Shown here piece after piece: positions 26,135 to 37,208 of a DNA stretch of 64,000 bases; the stretch's first letter is position 1; every line of letters starts with the position of its first letter. Source of the stretch: TMED8 sp038125725 (GTDB lineage Bacteria; Pseudomonadota; Alphaproteobacteria; Rhodospirillales; Casp-alpha2); assembly GCA_038125725.1 (NCBI GenBank), contig JAYPEK010000012.1:19556-83555 (forward strand). The letters are read 5' to 3'. The translations under genes and the position numbers were made by a program. A model generated the notes under the pieces. It ran no database searches. It was not told the origin of the DNA and saw only the letters and a list, made by a program, of their open reading frames with translations.

Positions 26135-29100
26135 GTGCGGAAACTCCTTTGGATTCTTGCCGGTGTCGTCGTCGTCGTGCTCGGCGGCGCGCTTGCGCTT
26201 CCCGGCCTCCTCGACTGGAACCAATACAAGGGCATGGCGACCGAAAAGGTCCGCGAACTGACGGGCCGCGAATTGACCATCGCCGGCGACGTCTCCATCG
26301 CCATCTGGCCAGCGCCAGCCCTGGTGGCGGAAGACATCATCTTCACCAGCTTGCCCGGCAGCCAGTCGCCGAACCTGGCCAGCGTCAAGGCGGTCGAGGT
26401 GCGTGTTGCGCTGGCGCCGTTGCTCAGCGGCCGCGTCCAGGTGGAGACCGTCAAGCTGATCGAACCGGTGATCGAGTTGGAACGACTGGCCGACGGCCGC
26501 GCCAACTGGGAATTCACTCCGGCGACCGCCGCCAACGACAACAAGCCGACCGGCGGTGCGTCCTCGGGCGGTGGCGAATCCGCCGAGGCAGCGCCAGACG
26601 TGGTGCTCGACAATTTCGCCATCGAAAACGGCACCCTGATCTACCGCGATACCGCCGCCGGCCTCATCGAACCGATCGAAAAGCTGAATGCCACCATTTC
26701 GGCGGCGTCGCTGCGCGGACCGATGGAAAGTTCCGGCTCGCTGGTGCTGCGCGGCATTCCGCTGAGCTACTCCGCATCCCTTGGCGAAATCATCCACGAC
26801 CGCACGGTCCCCTTCAATGCGCGCCTCAATCTCGCCGCCGGCGACTTGAGCGTGCAGGCCGGCGGATCCCTCGTCAATCTGCTCAATGCGCCGCAGTTCA
26901 AGGGCAACGTCCGGATTGAGGGCGAAGACCTGAGCGCCTCGCTCGCAGGCCTCGGGCTCGGTGCTCCGGGCGGCAGCGCGCCGCTGCCGTTGAAACTGTC
27001 GGGCCAGGTCGTTGCCTCGGCCAAGGCGGCGGAAATCAAAGGTCTCAGCATCGACCTCGCCGGCATCCAGGCGGAAGGGGATCTTCAGGCGGATTTGGGC
27101 GACAAACTCCGTTTCGGCACACAGCTCGGCATCAATCGCCTCGACGTCGACAAATTGATGGCGCGGTTGAACGCCAAGCCCGCGGCGAAGGCAGCAACCG
27201 ATGCCAAGCCCGCCGCCGCGACCGCCAGCAAGGAAGCCGCCCCGCCCAAACCGGCGACGGTCGCCGCCGGACCGGTGCGTTTCCAGCTTCCCACCAATGT
27301 CGCCGGCAACGCCATCCTGACGGTCGACGCCATCGGCTATAAGGGCGGCGTCGTCCGTGACCTTGTGCTCAACGCCGAGATGGCCGACGGCATGGTCAGC
27401 CTGCAGCAGTTCTCGGGGCAGTTCCCGGGCGGCTCGGATTTCACCATCAGCGGCCGGCTGACCACGCCGCAAGCCGTTCCCACGTTCGCCGGCGACGTGG
27501 AGAGCACGGTCAGCGACCTGCGCGGCGTGCTTTCCTGGCTCGAGGTGGCGCCGCCGCCGGTCCCGGCGGACCGGCTCCGCAAACTCGCACTCAAGAGCCA
27601 GTTCGTCGCCACGCCCGAACAAGTCCAGGTCAGCGGCGTCGATATGGCGTTCGATTCGTCCCGGCTCACCGGCGGCGTTACCGTCGCGGTGCGCGACCGG
27701 CTCGGATTCGGCGCGGCGCTACTGCTGGACCGCATCAACGTCGACGCCTACCTGCCGGCGGAAGCGAAGGCCAGCGCACCGAAAGCAAAAACCGAACCCG
27801 GCAGCGCCGGCGCGGCGCCATCCGCCGCGGCGCAGCCGCAGGCCAAGCCGGCGAACCCGCTGAGTGCCCTTGGCGCGCTCGCCACTTTCGACGCCAACTT
27901 CAATCTGCAGGTCACATCGGCGGTCTATCAGGGAACGCCCGTCCAGGATCTGGTGGCGGAAGGCACGCTCTATAACGGCGCTCTCGACCTTAAACGCCTG
28001 AGCGTCGGCAAACTCGCCGGCGCGTCGGCGAACATTGCGGGCAAGCTCAAGGGTCTGAACGAGATTCCGGCGGCGGAGAACCTCCGGATCAGCGCTAAGG
28101 TGCCGGACCTGTCGGCGCTGGCGCGGGTCGCCGGCGCGACGCTGCCGCTGGACGGCAAGAAACTTGGCGCCATCAGCCTCAAGAGCCGTGTCGACGGCAG
28201 CCTGCTGGCGCCGACCGTCGACGCCACGACCGGCATCGCCGGCGCCGTGGCCTCCTACAAGGGCCGCGTTTCCTGGATTTCGCTGGGCGATCTCTTGAGC
28301 GGCCGGCTGGCGATCAAGCACAACGACCTGCCGACCCTGCTCAATCGCCTGGGCGTCGAATACAAGCCCGCCGGCAAGCTGGGCGGCATCGACCTTGCCG
28401 CCGACATCAAGGGCGGCACCGACGCCATTACCCTTTCCGGCCTCAAGGGCGCCATCGGCAAGACCGCCATCGGCGGCACCCTGGCCGCTCAGTTGGCTGG
28501 CGCCAAACCGAAAATCAACGCCGACCTCAGGACCGGCGCCTTGAATATCGAGGATTTCCTGCCGGCGCAGAAATCGGCGCAATGGCAAGGTCTGGTGCCG
28601 ACCCTGATCCCCGCCGCCTGGAGCCCGCAGCACGGGCGCCAAAACAATCCTTCGCCGCTGCTGCACAAGACGGCACGCGGTCAATGGCCGACGGAACCGC
28701 TCGACCTCTCGGTGCTGGGCAGCTTCGATGCCGACGTGGCGCTGAAGACACCGGTCATCATCTACGGCCGCTATCTGGCCGAGCAGGCCGACATCGGCGC
28801 CAAGATCGCGGGCGGCGTGCTGAACGTCGAGCGCCTGACCGGCGAGATTTTCGGCGGCGCGCTCACCGGCACCGCCCGGGTCGACCAGAACGGAAATCAG
28901 GTGCAATCGGCACTCAAGGTCACCGGCATCAACGTCGAGGAGGCGCTGCAGGCCGTCACCGGCGAGGCCGCCGCCAACGGCAAGATGGACGTCGCCTTCG
29001 ACGTCGCCAGTGCCGGCAAGAGCGTCGTCGCGCTGGTCCAGAGCCTCGGCGGCAAAGGCAACTTCCAACTCAGCGGCATGGACGTGCAAAAGGCGACCCA

Positions 29101-29692
29101 GGGTTCGCTGCTGTCGGGCCTGCTCGGGTTGTTCACCTCGCTCAATCAACTTGGTGGCAAGGCGGAGGACGACAAAGCCTCCGTCGGTGCAACGTTCGAT
29201 ATCCAGCGCGGCATCGCCACCACCAAGGACCTGCAACTGGCGTCGGCCTTCGGCAACGGCGGCGCCGCCGGCACCATCGATTTGCCCAACTGGACCATCG
29301 ACTTGAAGGGGCAGGTGAAACTGGCCGAATCCACGCTCATGCGGATTCTCAAGGCCAAGGTGCGCGCGACCAGCAACGCGGTTCCCTTTGCCATCACCGG
29401 CTCGCTGGAAGCGCCGAACGTCAAGGTCGACACCAATGCGGCCTTGGGCGCCGGCGTGCCGCTGCCGGGCGCCAATACGATCCTCAATAAGGCGCCGAAG
29501 GGTGTCGGCAATATCCTCAAGGGAATCCTCGGTGGCGGGGCTTCGTCGTCGACGGGCTCCGACACGCCGCCGCCGGCGACCAGCGGCGGCCAGGAACCGC
29601 CCGCCGCGACGCCGCCGCCACCGCCGAGCAGCAGCCAACCGGCCGAGGATCCGGCGCAGAAGCTGCTGCAGAAGCTGTTCAAGAAGCTTTGA
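26135..29692 (+). CDS. AsmA family protein
   Basis: 1185 residues, GTG start with CAGGGA upstream. One N-terminal membrane anchor (residues 3-25) is followed by an AsmA domain (LLDWNQYKGMATEKVRELTGREL; LAPLLSGRVQVETVKLIEP) and long repetitive beta-strand segments, consistent with the bridge-like lipid-transfer fold of AsmA/TamB proteins in the periplasm. Ala/Lys/Pro-rich linkers occur near 347-372 and 545-570, and the C-terminal ~60 residues are proline/serine-rich and disordered. Its 3' end overlaps the convergent RHH gene by 14 bp. Confidence 0.92.
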   Translation: MRKLLWILAGVVVVVLGGALALPGLLDWNQYKGMATEKVRELTGRELTIAGDVSIAIWPAPALVAEDIIFTSLPGSQSPNLASVKAVEVRVALAPLLSGRVQVETVKLIEPVIELERLADGRANWEFTPATAANDNKPTGGASSGGGESAEAAPDVVLDNFAIENGTLIYRDTAAGLIEPIEKLNATISAASLRGPMESSGSLVLRGIPLSYSASLGEIIHDRTVPFNARLNLAAGDLSVQAGGSLVNLLNAPQFKGNVRIEGEDLSASLAGLGLGAPGGSAPLPLKLSGQVVASAKAAEIKGLSIDLAGIQAEGDLQADLGDKLRFGTQLGINRLDVDKLMARLNAKPAAKAATDAKPAAATASKEAAPPKPATVAAGPVRFQLPTNVAGNAILTVDAIGYKGGVVRDLVLNAEMADGMVSLQQFSGQFPGGSDFTISGRLTTPQAVPTFAGDVESTVSDLRGVLSWLEVAPPPVPADRLRKLALKSQFVATPEQVQVSGVDMAFDSSRLTGGVTVAVRDRLGFGAALLLDRINVDAYLPAEAKASAPKAKTEPGSAGAAPSAAAQPQAKPANPLSALGALATFDANFNLQVTSAVYQGTPVQDLVAEGTLYNGALDLKRLSVGKLAGASANIAGKLKGLNEIPAAENLRISAKVPDLSALARVAGATLPLDGKKLGAISLKSRVDGSLLAPTVDATTGIAGAVASYKGRVSWISLGDLLSGRLAIKHNDLPTLLNRLGVEYKPAGKLGGIDLAADIKGGTDAITLSGLKGAIGKTAIGGTLAAQLAGAKPKINADLRTGALNIEDFLPAQKSAQWQGLVPTLIPAAWSPQHGRQNNPSPLLHKTARGQWPTEPLDLSVLGSFDADVALKTPVIIYGRYLAEQADIGAKIAGGVLNVERLTGEIFGGALTGTARVDQNGNQVQSALKVTGINVEEALQAVTGEAAANGKMDVAFDVASAGKSVVALVQSLGGKGNFQLSGMDVQKATQGSLLSGLLGLFTSLNQLGGKAEDDKASVGATFDIQRGIATTKDLQLASAFGNGGAAGTIDLPNWTIDLKGQVKLAESTLMRILKAKVRATSNAVPFAITGSLEAPNVKVDTNAALGAGVPLPGANTILNKAPKGVGNILKGILGGGASSSTGSDTPPPATSGGQEPPAATPPPPPSSSQPAEDPAQKLLQKLFKKL

Positions 29693-29894
29693 CGCGTTCC
29701 AGCACGTAGACCCGGAGCGCGCCCGAGAGATTGCCGTCGCGCGCGCTGTCGACCTCGGTGATCAACTCATTGAGCGAGCGGCCGTCGAGCGCCGCGAGAC
29801 GCTTCAGTTCGTCCCAGAAGGCATCCTCCAGCGATACGCTGGTGCGATGTCCGGCCAGCCGCACCGAATGCTTGCGGATTTCCGTACCGGCCAT
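29679..29894 (-). CDS. Ribbon-helix-helix domain protein
   Basis: 71 residues with an RHH fold: a beta strand (HRTSVSLEDAF), then two helices (WDELKRLAALDGRSLNELITEVDSAR). It is a likely small DNA-binding protein of the RHH_4 type seen in Alphaproteobacteria, acting as a dimer. It starts 7 bp after the SHMT stop, so it is co-transcribed with it, and overlaps the asmA 3' end by 14 bp on the other strand. No target site was identified. Confidence 0.82.
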   Translation of the reverse strand: MAGTEIRKHSVRLAGHRTSVSLEDAFWDELKRLAALDGRSLNELITEVDSARDGNLSGALRVYVLERVKAS

Positions 29895-29901
29895 CGGCCC
29901 G

Positions 29902-31194
29902 TCAATCCATCAGGCCGGGATAGATCGGGAAACGGCGGCATAGCGCTCGCGTCTCCTCGCGCACCCGCGCTTCAGCGACACCATTGTCGCCGGCACCTGC
30001 CTCGGCCAAGCCTTCGAGCACGTCAGCGATGAGGCCGCCGATGGCCGAGAACTCTTCCGTCTCGAACCCGCGCGTGGTCCCGGCCGAGACCCCGAAACGC
30101 AGGCCCGACGTCACCTGCGGCGGCTCTGGATCGCCGGGTACACCGTTCTTGTTGCAGGTCAGCCCGGCGCGCTCGAGCGCGTCGGAGGCGACGTTTCCGG
30201 TGAGCTTGAGCCCGCGCAAGTCGACCAGCATCAAGGGCGTGTCGGTGCCGCCGGCGACGAGATCGATGCCGCGCGCCTGCAAGGCGGCGGCCAGCGCACG
30301 GGCGTTGGCCAGTACACGCGCCGCATAGTCGCGGAATTCCGGCTTCAGCGCCTCGCCCAGGCAGACCGCCTTGGCGGCGACGGCGTTCAAGATCACCGAG
30401 CCCTGCACGCCCGGAAAGACGCCGCTATTGAGCTTCGCCGTCAACGCCTCGTCGTTCCAGAGCGTCACGCCGCCGCGCACGCCGCGCAGGTTCTTGTAGG
30501 TCGTCACCGTCGCCACGTGGGCGTGCGGGAACGGATGCGGATGCTGGCCGCCGGCCACGAGACCGGCGAAATGCGCCATGTCGGCCAACAACCAGGCATC
30601 GACCGCGTCGGCGACCTCGCGGAAGGCAGCGAAATCGATGGCGCGAGGATAGGCCGAGCCGCCGCAGATGATCAGTTTCGGGCGGTGTTCCCGGGCCAGG
30701 CGCATGACGTCTTCCATGTCGATGCGGCCGTCTTCGGGGGATGTACCGTAGTTGACGACATTGAACCACTTACCCGTCAGGTTGACCTTGGCGCCGTGGC
30801 TGAGATGCCCGCCCGACGCCAGGTCCATGCTAAGAATGGTATCGCCCGGCTTCACCAGCGCCAGAAATACGCCCAGGTTGGCCTGCGAGCCCGAATGCGG
30901 CTGCACGTTGGCGAAGGCGCAGCCGAACAACTGCTTGGCGCGGTCGATGGCCAGTTGCTCCAAGGTGTCGGCGAATTCGGCGCCGCCATAGTAGCGCCGG
31001 CCGGGATAGCCCTCGACGGTCTTGTTGACCATCACCGACCCCAAGGCGTCCAAACTGGCGAGGCTGACCAGATTCTCCGACGCGATCAGTTCGATCTGGT
31101 CCTGCTGGCGGGCGAGTTCACCGGAAATGGCGCCATAGACTTCCGGGTCGGTATCCCGGAGATGGGTGGCGAAATAGGCATTCGGGTCGGTCAT
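29902..31194 (-). CDS. Serine hydroxymethyltransferase family, possibly alpha-methylserine-specific
   Basis: 430-residue PLP enzyme of the GlyA family. Conserved core is intact (ASENLVS 38-44, EGYPGRRYYGG 61-71, DMAHFAGL 205-212, PLP lysine K234). Two active-site positions differ from ordinary SHMT: T59 replaces the tyrosine of NKYAEGYPG, and Y233 replaces the histidine before the PLP lysine (TTYKN, not TTHKT). From memory, threonine at the first position marks alpha-methylserine hydroxymethyltransferases, so a 2-methylserine or D-serine related tetrahydrofolate transfer is plausible; ordinary serine/glycine conversion is not excluded. ATG at 31194 is chosen by homology; the upstream extension is not conserved-looking. 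Confidence 0.85.
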   Translation of the reverse strand: MTDPNAYFATHLRDTDPEVYGAISGELARQQDQIELIASENLVSLASLDALGSVMVNKTVEGYPGRRYYGGAEFADTLEQLAIDRAKQLFGCAFANVQPHSGSQANLGVFLALVKPGDTILSMDLASGGHLSHGAKVNLTGKWFNVVNYGTSPEDGRIDMEDVMRLAREHRPKLIICGGSAYPRAIDFAAFREVADAVDAWLLADMAHFAGLVAGGQHPHPFPHAHVATVTTYKNLRGVRGGVTLWNDEALTAKLNSGVFPGVQGSVILNAVAAKAVCLGEALKPEFRDYAARVLANARALAAALQARGIDLVAGGTDTPLMLVDLRGLKLTGNVASDALERAGLTCNKNGVPGDPEPPQVTSGLRFGVSAGTTRGFETEEFSAIGGLIADVLEGLAEAGAGDNGVAEARVREETRALCRRFPIYPGLMD

Positions 31195-31292
31195 GAAAAT
31201 CACCAGAAAGTGCTGAAAAAACCGTTGGGCCATCGGACCCTAACGCGCCAAGATGCGGCGTGACAACGCTAACTTGGACGCAGGCAAAAGCA

Positions 31293-32153
31293 ATGCGCAC
31301 GTTCTGGGTGATGGCGGCTCTGGCGCTTTTGCTGCCGAGTCAGACATGGGCCGGCAAACCGCAAGCGGTGACCTTTCCAACCGCATTCGGCGGTGGCGCG
31401 AGCATCGGTGGATTGCTGGTGGCACCTGATGGCGACGGGCCCTTTCCCACCGTGGTCATGCTGCACGGCTGTTCCGGAATGTGGACGAAATCCGGCAAGC
31501 TGCGCCGCCGGCCGGCATTCTGGTCACGCTACCTGAGCGATCACGGCTATCTGGTGTTGATGGCCGACAGCTTCAAGCCGCGCGGACTGGGTTCGCTCTG
31601 CTCGGTGCGCGAACGTCCCGTGCTGCCGAACCGGGAACGCCCCTTCGATGCCTACGCCGCGCTGGCCTTCCTGCAAGCGCGAGCGGACGTCGATCCGAAG
31701 CGCGTGGCGCTGATCGGATGGTCCAACGGCGCCATGGCGATGTTGTGGACCGTGATGACGGACGCCCAGGCGCGCCCAGTCGAACTGGCGCATGATTTCC
31801 GCGCCGCCGTCGGGTTCTACCCGGGTTGCACGGACGTCGGCCGGCACGGTTTCACCAGCCGCATCCCGACCCTATTGCAACTCGGCGGGGCCGACGATTG
31901 GACGCCGGCGAAACCCTGTCTGCGTTTGGTTGCGAAAGCCAAGAAGGCTGAGGTGATTTTGGACGCCGACGTCTACGCCGGCGCCTATCATAACTTCGAC
32001 CATCCAACCGCGCCCGTGCGCGAGATCGTCACCCGCAACAGCGTCTATGCCACGGGCGAGAAGCGGGTGCACTCGGGGAGCGACCCGGTGGCCCGGGAGG
32101 CCGCCATCGCACGGGTCACGGAATACTTAGCGCTTCACCTCAAACCGCGGTAA
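31293..32153 (+). CDS. Exported dienelactone-hydrolase-like protein
   Basis: 286 residues with a signal peptide (MRTFWVMAALALLLPSQTWA). Alpha/beta-hydrolase of the dienelactone hydrolase family: VVMLHGCSGMW oxyanion region, nucleophile in GWSNGAM, an acid in GGADDWTP and histidine in AYHNFDHP. The nucleophile is serine, not the cysteine of classical dienelactone hydrolase. It is divergent from the SHMT gene and probably periplasmic; the ester substrate is unknown. Confidence 0.85.
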   Translation: MRTFWVMAALALLLPSQTWAGKPQAVTFPTAFGGGASIGGLLVAPDGDGPFPTVVMLHGCSGMWTKSGKLRRRPAFWSRYLSDHGYLVLMADSFKPRGLGSLCSVRERPVLPNRERPFDAYAALAFLQARADVDPKRVALIGWSNGAMAMLWTVMTDAQARPVELAHDFRAAVGFYPGCTDVGRHGFTSRIPTLLQLGGADDWTPAKPCLRLVAKAKKAEVILDADVYAGAYHNFDHPTAPVREIVTRNSVYATGEKRVHSGSDPVAREAAIARVTEYLALHLKPR

Positions 32154-32159
32154 GCAGCG

Positions 32160-34250
32160 TCACTTCGGAACGATCAGCGCATCCAGCGCCACGCCGCCTT
32201 CGGGCAGGGCGAGGAACGGATTGATGTCGAGGCTTTCCAGCCGATCCGCATTGGCCGCCGCGAAAACCGAAACCCGGGCCAGCGTTTCCGCCAGGGTATC
32301 CAGGTCCGCCGCCGGGCCGCCGCGCGCGCCGGTCAGCACGTCGAAGGAGCGGATTTCGCGGATCATGCGGTGCGCCTCGTCGACGCCGAAAGGCGCCAGA
32401 AGGAAGGTCACGTCCTTCAGAACCTCGACGAAGATGCCGCCCAACCCGAACATCACCACCGGCCCGAAGGTCGGGTCGCTGTTGACGCCGATCACCGTCT
32501 CGACGCCGCCCGACACCATCTCGCAGACGGCGATACCATCGACGGCGGCATCCGGCGCATGCTCGCGCGCGCGCCCCATCAGCGTATCGAACCCTTCGCG
32601 CACAGCCGCTTCGCCGGCAACGCTCAGCAGCACACCGCCGATCTCCGTCTTGTGCTGGATATCGGCCGACGCGATCTTCATCACCACCGCCCCCGGCATG
32701 CCGGCCGCCGCCGTGGCGGCCTCGTCGGCGCTGGCGGCAAGCGCCTCGCGGACGACGGGGATCCCCGCCGACGCCAGGACGCGCTTGGCCTCGACCTCGC
32801 TCACCGCCGTTACCGGCACGGCCAGGGCGCCGGCCGGCAGTTCCGGCGGCGCGGCACCCTCGCCCCGATCGAAGCTTTCGCGAATTTTACAAAGCGCCGC
32901 CAGGCTGGCGACGGCACGGTCGGGGGTATCGAACACCGTATGGCCTTCCGCGTCGTAACGGCTGGCGACGTCTTGCGACATGATGATGTTGAGCGAGATT
33001 GCCTTGTTGGGCGCGGTCTCGCGGGTTTTCCGGAAATGCGGCAGCAAGGTATCAGCGACCTCGTGGCTGCCCGACACCGGCGTCAGGAACGAGGCCACCG
33101 CATCGCAGTCGGTCTCATTGAGGATGATCTCGAAGGTCTTCGGCACCATTTCCGGGTCTTCCATCGCCGTCGCGGTGATGTCGACCGGATTGCGCGCCGA
33201 CGCAAAGGGCAGCATTTCCATGATCTTCTTCTGCGCCCGGGCGGGAAGTTCCGGCACCTCCAGGCCGTGTTTCACGGCGCTGTCGGCCATCTGCACGCCG
33301 ACGCCGCCAGAAATGGAGAGAATGCCCAGCCTGCGGCCTTCCGGATAGATGCCCATCTGGCAGGCGTAGGCGACGTCCATCATCTCGTCGGTGGTGTCGG
33401 CGCGGTAGACGCCGTATTGGCGGAACAGCGCATCGACGACGGCGTCCGAGACGGCCAGCGATGCGGTGTGCGATTTCGCCGCTTGGGCTCCGGCCTCGGT
33501 GCGGCCGACCTTGAGGAAGATGATCGGCTTCCTGGCGGCGCGGGCCTTGGCCAGGGCATTGCGCAGCCCCTTCGGGTCGTTGACGCCCTCGGCATAGACC
33601 ACCAGCGTGTTGACCTCGTCACGATCGACCAGGAAATCCAGGCATTCGGCGACGGTGATGTCGACCTCGTTGCCGGTGGTGACCCAGTGCGACAGCCCGA
33701 TGCCGCGATTGCGCGCCAGCGAATAGAGATGCGCGCCGAAGGCGCCGCTTTGAGAAACGATGGCAACGGAGCCCGGCTCCGGCATGGCGTCGAGGAAGTT
33801 CGATGAGAAGGTGGCGCAAACGCCGCTTTGCACGCTGGCCGCGCCCAGGCAATTGGGTCCCAGAAGCCGCACGCCGGCGTCGCGCGCGGCGGCACCGAGT
33901 TCTTCCTGCATGGCGCGGCCTTCGTCACCCATTTCGGCGAAACCGGACGAGAACACCACCGCCGCCCGCACGCCCTTGGCGGCGCAATCGTAGAGCGACT
34001 GCTTCACGAAGCGCGCCGGGATGGAGAGAATCGCCAGATCCGCGGTGCCGGGAATATCGGCGATGGAGGCGAAAGCAGGCTTGCCCTGGACCGTGTCGCG
34101 CTTCGGGTTGATGGGATAGATCGGCCCCTCGAAACCCGCTTCGTGCATGTAGCGCATGACGCGCCCACCGACCCGGCGGATTTCGTCCGTCGCCCCCAAA
34201 ATCGCTACCGACGACGGGTTCAGCAACCCGTCCAGCGTTACCCGGCTCAT
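32160..34250 (-). CDS. ADP-forming acyl-CoA synthetase (acetate--CoA ligase family)
   Basis: 696 residues with fused alpha and beta parts. The CoA-binding Rossmann domain (SVAILGATDEIRRVGGR) and two flavodoxin-like ligase domains include the phosphohistidine H261 in AAKSHTASLA; an ATP-grasp domain (GIPVVREAL; VVMKIASADIQHKTEIGGV) makes up the C-terminus. Family members convert an acid, CoA and ATP to acyl-CoA, ADP and phosphate, or run in reverse. The start is ATG 34250, with GGAGGA 4 bases before it. The acid is not inferable. Confidence 0.9.
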   Translation of the reverse strand: MSRVTLDGLLNPSSVAILGATDEIRRVGGRVMRYMHEAGFEGPIYPINPKRDTVQGKPAFASIADIPGTADLAILSIPARFVKQSLYDCAAKGVRAAVVFSSGFAEMGDEGRAMQEELGAAARDAGVRLLGPNCLGAASVQSGVCATFSSNFLDAMPEPGSVAIVSQSGAFGAHLYSLARNRGIGLSHWVTTGNEVDITVAECLDFLVDRDEVNTLVVYAEGVNDPKGLRNALAKARAARKPIIFLKVGRTEAGAQAAKSHTASLAVSDAVVDALFRQYGVYRADTTDEMMDVAYACQMGIYPEGRRLGILSISGGVGVQMADSAVKHGLEVPELPARAQKKIMEMLPFASARNPVDITATAMEDPEMVPKTFEIILNETDCDAVASFLTPVSGSHEVADTLLPHFRKTRETAPNKAISLNIIMSQDVASRYDAEGHTVFDTPDRAVASLAALCKIRESFDRGEGAAPPELPAGALAVPVTAVSEVEAKRVLASAGIPVVREALAASADEAATAAAGMPGAVVMKIASADIQHKTEIGGVLLSVAGEAAVREGFDTLMGRAREHAPDAAVDGIAVCEMVSGGVETVIGVNSDPTFGPVVMFGLGGIFVEVLKDVTFLLAPFGVDEAHRMIREIRSFDVLTGARGGPAADLDTLAETLARVSVFAAANADRLESLDINPFLALPEGGVALDALIVPK

Positions 34251-34389
34251 ACATTCCTCCCTAGACGTCAAAAAGCCGGTCGGATTATGGAAGCCGCCCC
34301 CCAAAAGGCAATAGAGCGAAGCGCTGTTTTCATTGGGCGAAACCGCTTAGCGCTTGGCGCGACGGCAAATATTTGGCATTGAGAGGGCC

Positions 34390-36078
<1,689 letters not shown>

Positions 36079-36109
36079 CCGCCGCCCGCGCGTCCGTTAG
36101 GCTGGCGCC

Positions 36110-36859
36110 ATGCCGCCGATCGAAATCCTGTTTTTTGTCGCTTTCGCCATGTTCGCGGCCGGCCTGGTCAAGGGCCTGACCGGGCTCGGCCTGCCAGCCA
36201 TGTCGCTGGGATTGATGCTTTTGGCGGTGGAACTGAAACAGGCCATCGTCATTTTGTTGATCCCGCTGTTCGTCACCAACATCTGGCAAGGGGTGATCGG
36301 CGGCCACATGCGCGAAATCCTGGCGCGCCTTTGGCCGATGCTGGTCACCGGCCTCCTGGCCATCTGGTTTGCCGTCGGCGTGATGGTTCGCACCGACGCG
36401 GCGGTGCTGACGATCGTGCTCGGCACCATTCTGTTCAGCTATTCCGCCTACAGCCTGGCGACCCCGCAGATCCGCCCGCCCGGCCGCTGGGAGCCCCTGC
36501 TGTCGCCCTTGGCCGGCGCCATTTCAGGCACCATCGGCGGGCTCACCGGCTCGCTGGCGGTGCCAGCGGTCCTCTACATGCAGGCGCTCGGCATGAGCCG
36601 CGATGCGCTGATCCAGGCCATGGGGGTTTGGTTCAGTCTGGCGTCGGTGGCGCTGACGGTGGCGCTCGGCGGACGCGGCGCGCTGCCGACGGACCTTCTG
36701 ATCGTCTCCGCCGGTGCCGTGGCGCCGGCGCTGGTCGGCATGGAACTCGGCAGCCGGCTCCGGCGGCGGCTACCGGAACACCTGTTCAGGCGCGTCTTTT
36801 TCGGCGTGCTTCTGCTGCTTGGCATCTACATCGGGCTACGCGGCTATCTGCAAATGTGA
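36110..36859 (+). CDS. TSUP (TauE/SafE) family membrane exporter
   Basis: 249-residue polytopic protein with the TSUP repeat: N-terminal GLVKGLTGLGLPA and second-half SGTIGGLTGSLAVPA. Eight membrane helices are likely. Members move sulfite or sulfonates and other small anions out of the cell. It lies 31 bp after glnS and 28 bp before a NIPSNAP gene, in the same direction. It differs from the TSUP protein near 2 kb in motif detail and length. Confidence 0.86.
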   Translation: MPPIEILFFVAFAMFAAGLVKGLTGLGLPAMSLGLMLLAVELKQAIVILLIPLFVTNIWQGVIGGHMREILARLWPMLVTGLLAIWFAVGVMVRTDAAVLTIVLGTILFSYSAYSLATPQIRPPGRWEPLLSPLAGAISGTIGGLTGSLAVPAVLYMQALGMSRDALIQAMGVWFSLASVALTVALGGRGALPTDLLIVSAGAVAPALVGMELGSRLRRRLPEHLFRRVFFGVLLLLGIYIGLRGYLQM

Positions 36860-36887
36860 AATTACGGAGATTGAGGGAGGCAACCGG

Positions 36888-37202
36888 ATGATCATCGACC
36901 ATCGCACCTACAACATTCAGCACGGCAAGGTCGGCACTTACGTGGAACTGTTCGAGACGCTGGGCCTGCCGATCCAGATGCGCCATCTTGGCAATCTGAT
37001 CGGCTATTTCGAGACCACCATCGGCCCCATCAACCAGGTCGTTCACCTGTGGGGCTACGAGAGCCTGGCCGACATGGAAACCAGGCGCGCCGCCCGCGAT
37101 GCCGATCCCGACTGGGCCGTCTACAAGAAGAAGACGGCGGGCATGCTTGTTTCGCAGGAGAACAAGATCGTCAAACCGGCGAGCTTCTCGCCGATCCGCT
37201 GA
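36888..37202 (+). CDS. NIPSNAP family protein
   Basis: 104 residues with the dimeric alpha/beta-barrel NIPSNAP pattern: YNIQHGKVGTYVELFE, GYFETTIGPINQVVHLWGYES and a final VKPASFSPI. Bacterial NIPSNAP proteins are small cytosolic proteins of unknown role. GAGGGAGG precedes the ATG. Convergent with the nitroreductase gene, 6 bp apart. Confidence 0.87.
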   Translation: MIIDHRTYNIQHGKVGTYVELFETLGLPIQMRHLGNLIGYFETTIGPINQVVHLWGYESLADMETRRAARDADPDWAVYKKKTAGMLVSQENKIVKPASFSPIR

Positions 37203-37208
37203 CCCGTC

